From assembly GCA_046541515.1 (NCBI GenBank), contig JBKHDD010000236.1, positions 1 through 6,430 on the forward strand: 6,430 bases of DNA. Direction: 5' to 3'. The notes below the pieces were generated by a model, which saw only the letters and a program-made list of their open reading frames with translations, was not told the DNA's origin and did no database searches. Position 1 is the first letter of the stretch. Every line of letters starts with the position of its first letter. Position numbers and translations under genes: made by a program. The DNA comes from CAYFVR01 sp046541515 (GTDB lineage: Bacteria > Desulfobacterota > Desulfobacteria > Desulfobacterales > Desulfococcaceae). Positions 1-4,897 of the stretch are shown here, one piece after another.

Positions 1-403
1 TGGGGATGTGGCCCCAGGCCACCCAGGAGATGGAGTTGTTGAAGTTGTCGTTCTGCGGCACTCCGTCCACCAGGACCAGAACGCGCCCCTTGCCCACCCC
101 GCGCATGCTCAAGGGGCTGACGATGCCGTTGGTTTGCAGGCCGTAATGGCGAAAATTGTACATGCCCGGCACGCCGCGCACGATGTCCTCCACCCGGTCG
201 AAGGGCGAGGCCATGATTTCCTCGGCGGTGAGCACCGTCACGCTCTGGGGCGCGTCGAAGACCGGAATTTCCGACCGGGTGGAGGAGACCACCACCGCGT
301 CGAGCTGGTGCGGGGTTCCGGACGCTTCCCGGGCCGCCGCCTGCGGCGCCGAAAGCGAAAGCGCGATTCCCGACAACAAAGCCATCCATGCCGACGATTT
401 CAT
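1..403 (-). CDS. TonB-dependent outer-membrane receptor, N-terminal part (truncated by window edge)
   Basis: Translating the minus strand from the ATG at 403 gives 134 residues that run off the left edge. Residues 1-24 form a Sec signal peptide: MKSS start, hydrophobic core WMALLSGIALSLSA, likely cleavage after AQ/AAA near residue 24. Residues 33-43 (QLDAVVVSSTR) look like a TonB-box region. Residues 50-134 match the plug domain: SVTVLTAEEI, VEDIVRGVPGM, LSMRGVG near 98-104 and VLVLVDGVPQND at 108-119. The family sits in the outer membrane and imports siderophores, cobalamin or other scarce ligands with energy from TonB-ExbBD. The substrate cannot be told from this part. A GGAGG motif at 411-415 lies 7 nt before the ATG, which fixes the start. 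The barrel domain is outside the window. Confidence 0.93.
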   Translation of the reverse strand, partial: MKSSAWMALLSGIALSLSAPQAAAREASGTPHQLDAVVVSSTRSEIPVFDAPQSVTVLTAEEIMASPFDRVEDIVRGVPGMYNFRHYGLQTNGIVSPLSMRGVGKGRVLVLVDGVPQNDNFNNSISWVAWGHIP

Positions 404-600
404 TCGTTTCCCTCCGGTTTTTTGGGTTCGATTTTCCGGCAAGTCCCCGACGAGTCCCCTCGATTTCAAGCGTTTTTTCCGTTTTCGCCACGCCCATGCC
501 GGCCCATGCCGGCGGATGCGAAGCCGTTCCGGTTCCGGGAAAGATCGAGGCGTCAATTCGCCTTTGGCCGCGATGTCTCGTCCTTCCGCCCCATGGACCC
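404..600 (-). other. 5' region of the TonB-dependent receptor gene
   Basis: This intergenic stretch between the TrmO-like gene and the receptor must hold the receptor's promoter unless the two are co-transcribed. Visible items are a perfect 10-bp tandem repeat CCCATGCCGG at 493-502 and 503-512, two A-rich patches on the minus strand (near 420-426 and 473-478), and the ribosome binding site at 411-415. I found no clear -35/-10 pair, no Fur-like palindrome, and no match to the conserved B12-box or GCCACTG elements of cobalamin riboswitches. Confidence 0.4.
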
Positions 601-630
601 GATCCGCCGCTCGCGGCCGTCCGGCGGATC
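601..630 (-). terminator. Hairpin overlapping the trmO-like stop codon
   Basis: GATCCGCCG at 601-609 pairs perfectly with CGGCGGATC at 622-630, a 9-bp GC-rich stem with a 12-nt loop. It overlaps the TGA stop (631-629) of the TrmO-like gene. No U-tract follows on the minus strand, so this is not a textbook intrinsic terminator. It could stabilise the mRNA 3' end, attenuate read-through into the receptor gene, or act with Rho. Confidence 0.45.
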
Positions 631-1174
631 AGAAAATTTTCACGTCCAATTCCTCGTGCAGTTGACGCATCCAGTCCGCCACTTGGGGTTCCGTGGCCCC
701 GACGTAGGGCGCCACGTAGGGTTTGACGTCGATGATGGGGCTGCCGTTGAGGGCTTCCAGCGCCTTGACTTTCAGGATGTTGCCGTTGCGCCCCAGCAGG
801 GGCGCGGTGGTGACCAAAACCGGGTTGGGGCGGCCGGGGCTGCAAGTGGCGAAAATGCCCACTTCGGGCAGGTCTTCGCGGCCCATGGGGTGGACCTTGC
901 GGAGTTTTCGCTTTTCCGGGTCCAGCCGGTGGGGCCAGTACAGGATCAGGATGTGGGAGAAGGCCTCGATGCCGTCCAGCAGTTCGGCCCATTGGTCGAA
1001 GATGACCAGCTCCGAGACGGTTTCCCGGATTTTTTCGTGATCTTCCCGGACTTTCCGAAGTCGCTCCGCCTTGGGCATGTCGGATTCCTCGGCGGAATGC
1101 ATCGGCGCTTCCAGGTCGTTTTGGACGCGGCCGATGGGTGCGATTTCCATGGGGAGTTCGTTGGGTTCGGTCAT
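629..1174 (-). CDS. TrmO/TsaA-family protein (putative SAM-dependent tRNA t6A37 N6-methyltransferase)
   Basis: The protein has 181 residues and belongs to the TrmO (UPF0066/TsaA-like) family. E. coli TrmO uses S-adenosylmethionine to methylate N6 of t6A37 in tRNA-Thr. Signatures seen are IAPIGRV at 11-17, DGIEAFSHILILYW at 67-80, HPMGREDLPEVGIFAT at 95-110, SPGRPNPVLVTTAPLL at 112-127 and ALNGSPIIDVKPY at 141-153. A charged helical insert (about 30-55) lies between the first motif and the core. The usual ATRSP reads ATCSP here, and DGTP reads NGSP, so this is a divergent single-domain member and the exact tRNA substrate is not assured. I chose the ATG at 1174 because family homology begins just after it and GAAGGGA lies 7-13 nt upstream. 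The open frame continues to 1396, but that part runs through a terminator hairpin and looks non-coding. Confidence 0.85.
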   Translation of the reverse strand: MTEPNELPMEIAPIGRVQNDLEAPMHSAEESDMPKAERLRKVREDHEKIRETVSELVIFDQWAELLDGIEAFSHILILYWPHRLDPEKRKLRKVHPMGREDLPEVGIFATCSPGRPNPVLVTTAPLLGRNGNILKVKALEALNGSPIIDVKPYVAPYVGATEPQVADWMRQLHEELDVKIF

Positions 1175-1333
1175 GGATTTCCCTTCGAGTTTCCAGTTGC
1201 GGTTTCGGTTTTTTCCAAAAATCCCGGGCCGCTCCGATCTTCCCGAGCGCCCCCGGGCCAATTTTTTTCTTTCATTGGTCGGCGGTTTTTCCTTTGAAAT
1301 CCTTTGGGAAAGGTCCCACCGGTTTCGGGAAAT
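1175..1333. other. Non-coding leader upstream of the trmO-like gene
   Basis: The minus strand of this stretch would be the 5' leader or promoter region of the TrmO-like gene. It contains several A-rich runs on the minus strand (for example near 1210-1216 and 1262-1268). It lies just downstream of two tandem minus-strand terminators, so the TrmO-like gene probably has its own promoter here or depends on read-through. I could not identify a convincing -35/-10 pair. Confidence 0.35.
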
Positions 1334-1385
1334 AAAAAAGCCACGAAGGATCGGCTCCCGTTGGGGAGCGGACAACCTTCGTGGC
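1334..1385 (-). terminator. Intrinsic terminator, minus strand (long two-part stem)
   Basis: GCCACGAAGG at 1340-1349 pairs perfectly with CCTTCGTGGC at 1376-1385. An inner stem GCTCCC (1354-1359) pairs with GGGAGC (1364-1369) around a GTTG loop. On the minus strand the hairpin is followed at once by six U (1339-1334), the form of a Rho-independent terminator for leftward transcription. CCGTTG at 1358-1363 can also pair with CAACGG at 1394-1399, a possible alternative fold competing with the inner stem. Confidence 0.75.
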
Positions 1386-1416
1386 TGTGGTGGCAACGGT
1401 TGGCTTGTGGCTACGG

Positions 1417-1444
1417 AAAAAAAACCGACGGGCTTCAGCCCGTC
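1417..1444 (-). terminator. Intrinsic terminator, minus strand (compact)
   Basis: GACGGGC (1427-1433) and GCCCGTC (1438-1444) form a perfect 7-bp GC-rich stem with a 4-nt loop. On the minus strand the stem is followed by GG and then eight U (1424-1417), a very typical Rho-independent terminator. No minus-strand coding gene ends immediately upstream of it. It may stop leftward read-through from the lipBA side, or end a short untranslated transcript. Confidence 0.8.
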
Positions 1445-1460
1445 AAATTAAGAATATTGG

Positions 1461-1489
1461 CGTTTATCAGGGGCGCGGGGGTCTGTCAA
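1461..1489 (-). promoter_or_regulatory. Possible sigma-70-type promoter, minus strand
   Basis: The minus strand has a perfect -35 box TTGACA (1489-1484), then 17 nt, then TGATAAACG, in which TAAACG (1466-1461) would be a weak -10 box (3 of 6 matches). A transcript from here would start near 1454 and meet the compact terminator within about 40 nt, so an attenuated leader ahead of the TrmO-like gene is one reading and chance is another. Confidence 0.3.
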
Positions 1490-1564
1490 TACATTTCCGC
1501 AAGGGTTGGTTTGGCCATGGTATGGAGAGAAATCGGGGATTCCGAACGGAACGAAGGGACGGCA

Positions 1565-1717
1565 CTTGACCCTGGAAAATTGGGCCATTAGTTTAAGGAT
1601 TTAGGGGAGTACGTTTGGCGCGGCGGCGAGGCCGGATTTCGTTTGGCGCCGGGGAAGGACGCCCCGGCAGGCCGCCGGAGTGCGTAGACCATTTTGACCT
1701 AGCAAGGAGGGCCCATC
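1565..1717 (+). promoter_or_regulatory. 5' region of the His-rich gene
   Basis: A weak promoter-like pair TTGACC (1566-1571) and TAGTTT (1589-1594), 17 nt apart, lies about 125 bp upstream of the His-rich gene. The untranslated region carries a small hairpin, GCCGGGG near 1648-1654 pairing with CCCCGGC near 1662-1668, and ends in AAGGAGG at 1704-1710, seven nt before the ATG. No palindrome of the NikR, Zur or CueR type was recognised. Metal-dependent control is therefore only a guess from the product. Confidence 0.3.
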
Positions 1718-1978
1718 ATGGAAGGCGAACACGAACACAAGCATTTGCACAACCACGAGCATTGTCACACCCACACCCATGAACATGCCCATGGGGACGA
1801 AAACCACGCCCACGAGCATACCCACTGCCACGCCCACGAACACCTGCACGAGCACAAGCACGAACATTCCCACGGCGCCGATCCGCACACCCACGACCAC
1901 GAACACGCCGGAGACCACGGCGCGCACGATCACGACCACCCGGGCCACGCGCATGAGGTGCATGAGCATTCGCATTGA
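1718..1978 (+). CDS. Very histidine-rich small protein, probable metal-binding/storage
   Basis: The product has 86 residues, 36 of them histidine (about 42%), mostly alternating His-X with X usually Glu, Asp, Ala, Thr or Lys. Two cysteines sit in His-flanked positions (16 and 37). There is no signal peptide and no hydrophobic segment, so it should be cytoplasmic. Composition and size resemble Hpn-type nickel/zinc storage proteins and His-rich tails of nickel chaperones, but a run of His-X gives no reliable homology, so the bound metal is unknown. AAGGAGG at 1704-1710, seven nt before the ATG, is a near-perfect ribosome binding site and argues strongly that the frame is real. It is transcribed opposite to all its neighbours and converges on the gene at 2080. 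The near-periodic CAC-GAN coding pattern is prone to expansion and contraction. Confidence 0.85.
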   Translation: MEGEHEHKHLHNHEHCHTHTHEHAHGDENHAHEHTHCHAHEHLHEHKHEHSHGADPHTHDHEHAGDHGAHDHDHPGHAHEVHEHSH

Positions 1979-2037
1979 GGCGGGGATGTCGGGGAGTGTC
2001 GAGGTGGTTTGAGCGGGGATTTTTTTGAGGATTGAAG

Positions 2038-2074
2038 GGATGGCCGGGATTTTTGGACGCCAACCCGGCCATCC
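2038..2074. terminator. Hairpin between convergent genes
   Basis: GGATGGCCGGG (2038-2048) pairs perfectly with CCCGGCCATCC (2064-2074), an 11-bp stem with a 15-nt loop. It lies between the His-rich gene stop at 1978 and the hypothetical gene stop at 2080, where a shared bidirectional terminator would be expected. Neither side has an adjacent U-tract; a run of seven T on the plus strand (2020-2026) lies before it. Termination activity is inferred from position and stem strength. Confidence 0.5.
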
Positions 2075-2079
2075 TGCCT

Positions 2080-2355
2080 TCATCCTGGATATCCGGATTC
2101 AAAGGGCCGACCCCATTCACTCCCGAATTGTCCCGCCCATTCCTGAAATCCCGAAAATCTCAGTTTCTTCTTTGTGTTGGGCTTTTCAGTTCCCGCCTGC
2201 TCGATCCGTTCATTTGCCAAATCCGCCGCCGCTTTGGCGTTTTCCCAATTTTCCGCCGGCGTTTTCTTCAACAAACCATTCAATTCTTCCGGCGGAGCCT
2301 CCGGCTTTTCTTTTTCCGACTCCGCTTCGGGAAGGTCGATGTCCGGCTCCCGCAT
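2080..2355 (-). CDS. Hypothetical protein, possibly the C-terminal part of a frameshifted gene
   Basis: From the ATG at 2355 the frame gives 91 residues that I do not recognise. Residues 2-27 are acidic and proline-rich (PDIDLPEAESEKEKPEAPPEE). Residues 27-55 are predicted helical (LNGLLKKTPAENWENAKAA, LANERIEQA), followed by a basic TKKKLRF and a glycine/aromatic tail. There is no signal or membrane segment. The frame stays open upstream to 2481 and reads naturally there (DADRETIRDDFRQAIRAELE), with GC-rich third positions, yet it offers no ATG, GTG or TTG. No ribosome binding site precedes 2355. An ATG at 2477 opens another frame (MPQFHAKGPGKRRARREGD) that a -1 shift near 2415-2440 would join to this one. 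So the real gene may start at 2477 and be frameshifted, be a pseudogene, or contain a sequencing indel. It lies downstream of lipBA on the same strand. Confidence 0.5.
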   Translation of the reverse strand: MREPDIDLPEAESEKEKPEAPPEELNGLLKKTPAENWENAKAAADLANERIEQAGTEKPNTKKKLRFSGFQEWAGQFGSEWGRPFESGYPG

Positions 2356-2481
2356 TTCAAGCTCGGCCCGGATGGCCTGGCGGAAGTCGTCGCGGATGGT
2401 TTCTCGGTCCGCGTCGGCGAGTCGCCCTCTCGTCGGGCGCGCCGTTTGCCGGGGCCCTTGGCATGGAATTGCGGCATGGAT

Positions 2482-2801
2482 TTAGGTCGCGGCGTTGGCA
2501 TGGGGCAGGGCGGTCGTGCCCAGGTCGGCGAGGAGGAGGCCACCGCGGATTTGCGGTGCGGGCATAGGGCAAGGCGCCAATCCGGAAGGCCGGGGGGCTT
2601 GCAAAGTCCTCCCCGCCGGAAGGAGAGAGGCCGCCAGGGAAGGGCCACACGGCAGGGGGCCGGGCCGGACGAGTTTCCTCCGCGTTTCCCGCCGCCGGGC
2701 TTGGGCGCGGCGGACGTCGGCCGAAGGATTTTGCGCTTCCGTCCTTTCCGCCTCGTCGCCGGTGCGCCGCCTCGGCCGGGAAGGTGGAACTTCTTCGGGG
2801 G
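2482..2801. other. GC-rich stretch without a convincing gene
   Basis: These 320 bases follow the lipBA stop. All minus frames give arginine/proline-rich, low-complexity translations. One frame starts with a TTG (2805-2803) overlapping the lipBA TGA stop and stays open to 2482, opening with TPEEVPPSRPRRRTGDEAER, but it has no ribosome binding site and no recognisable domain, so I do not call it. No terminator with a U-tract was seen after lipBA. Confidence 0.5.
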
Positions 2802-4376
2802 TCAAGGGGAATCTTCGGGGTCGGTCGATTCGGCCGGCGACGGACCGGCCGCCCCACGCTCGAACATTTCGTCGGCCCGGTGGGAGCTTCGCGCCAGGGG
2901 ACCCGAGGCCACGCCGCGAAATCCCATTTCGTTGGCGATCTCTCCCCATCGGCGGAATTCTTCCGGCGTCCGGTATCGGTGAACGGGGACGTGGGCGGCG
3001 GAGGGGGCCAGATATTGCCCCAGGGTCAGCAACGCACAGTTGGCCCGGCGCAGATCGGCCAGGGTTTCGGCGATTTCGCGAACCGTCTCTCCCAGGCCGA
3101 GCATGAGGCCCGACTTGGTCGTGAGGCCCTTTTCGGCCGCATGGGCCAGCAGGTTTAGGGACCGGCGATAGTCCGCCCCGGGCCGGACGGACGGGTAGAG
3201 CCGGGGCACGGTTTCCACGTTGTGGTTGAACACGTCCGGCCGCGCCTGGGCCACGAGGTCCACGGCCGCCCGGTCGCCCTGGAAGTCGGGCACGAGCGCT
3301 TCGACCCGGGCTTCCGGGCGCCGGGCCCGAACGCGGCGGATGGTGGCCGCGAAGTGGCCCGCGCCCCCGTCCGGCAGGTCGTCCCGGGTGACCGAGGTGA
3401 CCACCACGTGGCGGAGGCCCATGGCCTCGGCCGCGCGGGCCACCCGGTCGGGCTCGTCCGGGTCCGGCGGCGCGGGGTCGCCCTTTTGGACGGCGCAGAA
3501 GCGGCAGCGGCGGGAGCAGACGGCGCCCAGGATCAGGAAGGTGGCCGTGCCCCGGGAGAAACATTCTCCGAGATTGGGGCAATGGGCGCTTTGGCAGACG
3601 GAGCCGAGGCGGTGGCCGCGCAGCATTTCTTCCATTTTGCCCACCGCTTCCGGGTTGGCCGCTTGGAGATGAAGCCAGGGCGGACGGGTGGCGGCGGGGA
3701 TTTCGGCGTGGGCGACGCGGGGGCGGCCGAATCGATCGGCGAAGGCGCGGACGAAACGGGCCTTGACTTGGGCCATGTCCATGGCCCGGTCCCGTTCCCG
3801 CTCCATGGAGGTGATCCGTTCGCCTGGGTGGCCGCACGGCACGATCGAGTCGAACCAGCCGGGGTCGATGTCCACGTTGAGGGCCATCCCGTGGAAGGTG
3901 ACCCATTTGCGGACGGCGAGGCCGACGCTGGCGATTTTGGCCCCGTTGACCCAGAGGCCGGGTTGTCCGGTTTTCCGCTCCGGGCGCAAATCGTAGGATT
4001 GAAGGAGGTCTTCCATGGCTCCCAGCAGGCCGGAGAGGAACCGGCGGAGGTCTTTTTGATGGAGCTTTACGATGGGGTAGACGACGAGCTGGCCGGGGCC
4101 GTGGAAGGTGGCCATCCCGCCCCGCTCCACGCGTCGGACGGCGATCCCTTTTTGGCGCAGAACGGCTTCGGGTTGGCAGAGGTCCCCGGCGCTTCCGCCG
4201 CGCCCGAGGGTTACGACGGGGGGATGTTCCACCAGGACGAGGCGGTCCGGAGATTGGTCGGCGATCCGGTCTTCGACCAGGGCGTGTTGCCGACGCAGGG
4301 CCGCTTCGTATTCCATTCGGCCCCAGTCTTGGATTTCGAGGGGGGGGGGGGTTGCGGGGGGTGCGTTTTGGGTCAT
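2802..4376 (-). CDS. Bifunctional octanoyltransferase / lipoyl synthase fusion (LipB-LipA)
   Basis: This 524-residue protein joins both enzymes of de novo lipoate assembly. Residues about 12-215 are LipB, which moves octanoyl from acyl carrier protein to a lysine of lipoyl domains. Motifs are RGGMATFHGPGQ (85-96), NGAKIASVG (144-152, conserved Lys147) and SIVPCG (177-182, catalytic Cys181). Residues about 235-505 are LipA, a radical-SAM enzyme that inserts two sulfurs. The auxiliary [4Fe-4S] motif C-x4-C-x5-C is at 261/266/272, the radical-SAM C-x3-C-x2-C at 287/291/294, then VTSVTRDDLPDGGAGHFA, FNHNVETVPRLY and KSGLMLGLGE. The C-terminal RSSY signature reads RSSH (496-499); the serine that ligates the auxiliary cluster is kept. 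LipB and LipA are usually separate, each roughly 200-320 residues, so total length fits a clean fusion with a linker near 215-235. GAGGAAA lies upstream of the ATG at 4376. Codons 9-13 contain 12 consecutive C; Met21 lies after this tract. Confidence 0.95.
   Translation of the reverse strand: MTQNAPPATPPPLEIQDWGRMEYEAALRRQHALVEDRIADQSPDRLVLVEHPPVVTLGRGGSAGDLCQPEAVLRQKGIAVRRVERGGMATFHGPGQLVVYPIVKLHQKDLRRFLSGLLGAMEDLLQSYDLRPERKTGQPGLWVNGAKIASVGLAVRKWVTFHGMALNVDIDPGWFDSIVPCGHPGERITSMERERDRAMDMAQVKARFVRAFADRFGRPRVAHAEIPAATRPPWLHLQAANPEAVGKMEEMLRGHRLGSVCQSAHCPNLGECFSRGTATFLILGAVCSRRCRFCAVQKGDPAPPDPDEPDRVARAAEAMGLRHVVVTSVTRDDLPDGGAGHFAATIRRVRARRPEARVEALVPDFQGDRAAVDLVAQARPDVFNHNVETVPRLYPSVRPGADYRRSLNLLAHAAEKGLTTKSGLMLGLGETVREIAETLADLRRANCALLTLGQYLAPSAAHVPVHRYRTPEEFRRWGEIANEMGFRGVASGPLARSSHRADEMFERGAAGPSPAESTDPEDSP
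4340..4361. repeat. Homopolymer tract G12-TTGC-G6 at the start of lipBA
   Basis: On the plus strand there are 12 consecutive G (4340-4351), then TTGC, then six G (4356-4361). On the coding (minus) strand these are C12 and C6, spanning codons about 6-13 of lipBA and encoding Pro-Pro-Ala-Thr-Pro-Pro-Pro. Homopolymers of this length slip readily in replication and are also common sequencing-error sites. A one-base change would shift the frame before the LipB domain. Confidence 0.9.
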
Positions 4377-4540
4377 GGGGGATTTCCTCGGCGGGTGGAG
4401 TTGTCAGAACCCTTCACGGGAAGCGTTGACCCGGGCCGCCGCTTCGCCGGTTTGCGGCGAAAGCGTTGTGGAACGATTCCGATGGTTGTTGCGCGTGGTG
4501 TTTCTGGCGCAATCCCCAATGGGTAATCGGTAAGGCTTTT
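4377..4540 (-). promoter_or_regulatory. Upstream region of lipBA with a stem-loop
   Basis: The stretch must contain the lipBA promoter if the gene is not read from the small gene upstream. A stem-loop is visible: CGCTTCGCCG (4440-4449) pairs with CGGCGAAAGCG (4455-4465) with a single-base bulge and a short loop. No U-tract follows it. No clear -35/-10 pair was recognised. Confidence 0.35.
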
Positions 4541-4543
4541 TGG

Positions 4544-4587
4544 TGGGGGAGGCAAGTTGGGGGGCAGTTTTCAGGGGGTGGGATGGG
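4544..4587 (+). other. G-tract cluster with quadruplex potential
   Basis: The plus strand has G-runs at 4545-4549, 4559-4564, 4574-4578, 4580-4582 and 4585-4587, separated by loops of 9, 9, 1 and 2 nt. Any four consecutive runs meet a relaxed G-quadruplex pattern. The cluster abuts the degenerate CRISPR repeat and lies on the template strand for leftward transcription into lipBA. Confidence 0.45.
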
Positions 4588-4622
4588 CCTCAATCTCTTC
4601 CAAGGGGTTCGCGGATTTGCGG
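4587..4622 (-). repeat. Degenerate orphan CRISPR repeat
   Basis: This 36-nt segment matches the array repeat at 30 of 36 positions, in the same orientation. In plus-strand repeat coordinates the differences are at 2, 3, 10, 17, 20 and 21; the last 15 positions (TTCGCGGATTTGCGG) are identical. The changes break the hairpin (position 17) and alter the 8-nt handle at the minus-strand 3' end to ATTGAGGC. Decay of the leader-distal terminal repeat is common, and this end is the distal one if the array is read on the minus strand. It is 275 bp from the first intact repeat, far more than one spacer, and a small gene fills that gap. Confidence 0.88.
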
Positions 4623-4650
4623 CGGAAGGCTGAAGTACACGAATTTTCAT

Positions 4651-4812
4651 CTACCACCCCAACGTGTCGTCCCAACGAGGATGGCCGGGAAAAATCTCTT
4701 CTTTCCGGTCGGGGTAGACGATGAACTGACGCTGTTCTTTCCGCTTAATCACCAGCATACCGTTCTCCTCTAAGTCCTTGTCGTACATTTCCCTTTTTTC
4801 TTTTTTATTCAT
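4651..4812 (-). CDS. 53-aa charged small protein between the orphan repeat and the CRISPR array
   Basis: The minus strand from the ATG at 4812 encodes 53 residues beginning MNKKEKREMYDKDLEENG and ending FPGHPRWDDTLGW, with a TAG stop at 4653-4651. AAAGGAG at 4826-4820, seven nt upstream, is a near-ideal ribosome binding site and the main support for a real gene. About 24 of 53 residues are charged. A charged N-terminal helix (1-16) is followed by a probable beta segment (MLVIKRKEQRQFIVYP) and a short tail. There is no signal peptide, membrane segment or cysteine, and I do not recognise the family. Its coding sequence is richer in A/T, with AAA and GAA codons, than neighbouring genes, which suggests transfer. 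It is co-oriented with the array and lipBA, so pre-crRNA read-through could transcribe it. It may be a complete mini-gene or the remnant of a larger insertion. Confidence 0.7.
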   Translation of the reverse strand: MNKKEKREMYDKDLEENGMLVIKRKEQRQFIVYPDRKEEIFPGHPRWDDTLGW

Positions 4813-4819
4813 CAGTTTT

Positions 4820-4842
4820 CTCCTTTGTTTGTCCTACGGACA
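4820..4842 (-). promoter_or_regulatory. Strong ribosome binding site and small hairpin before the 53-aa gene
   Basis: AAAGGAG (minus, 4826-4820) sits seven nt from the ATG at 4812. Just upstream, TGTCC (4830-4834) and GGACA (4838-4842) form a perfect 5-bp stem with a 3-nt loop, leaving the ribosome binding site exposed. A promoter could not be identified between 4843 and the first array repeat. Confidence 0.6.
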
Positions 4843-4897
4843 GAATCGAACAGCCAGCGATTTCTTGCCAAGGATTCTCGCCTACTCCGGTTTTCAA

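Noticed and set aside
404..628. Cobalamin riboswitch or Fur box before the TonB-dependent receptor
   Set aside because: Expected for such receptors, but the B12 box, the GCCACTG element and Fur-type palindromes are not present.
8..1297. 429-aa plus-strand open frame
   Set aside because: It is the antisense shadow of the receptor and TrmO-like genes; the minus-strand frames carry clear family motifs and ribosome binding sites.
1718..2083. Valine-rich minus-strand frame opposite the His-rich gene (membrane-protein-like)
   Set aside because: It is the complement of repetitive His codons (GTG/ATG), with no ribosome binding site, while the plus frame has AAGGAGG at ideal spacing.
2482..3906. 474-aa minus-strand open frame overlapping lipBA
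   Set aside because: Arg/Pro/Gly-rich out-of-frame reading of lipBA. Only its last ~107 codons lie outside lipBA, and they lack a ribosome binding site or domain.
3222..4526. 434-aa plus-strand open frame
   Set aside because: Antisense shadow of lipBA in GC-rich DNA; the minus frame has all LipB and LipA catalytic motifs.
4587..4622. Anti-repeat of a tracrRNA (type II or V CRISPR)
   Set aside because: The repeat has a class 1 handle and internal hairpin, and the copy lies in the same orientation as the array; no tracrRNA-like terminator follows.
4414..4650. 78-aa minus frame starting right after the small gene's TAG
   Set aside because: It translates the degenerate repeat and low-complexity C-rich sequence, with no ribosome binding site and no plausible domain.
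4830..4897. tRNA 3' fragment (GTTCGATTC motif on the minus strand) as an integration site
   Set aside because: The T-arm-like stem pairs imperfectly, and there is no acceptor stem, CCA or D/anticodon arm around it.
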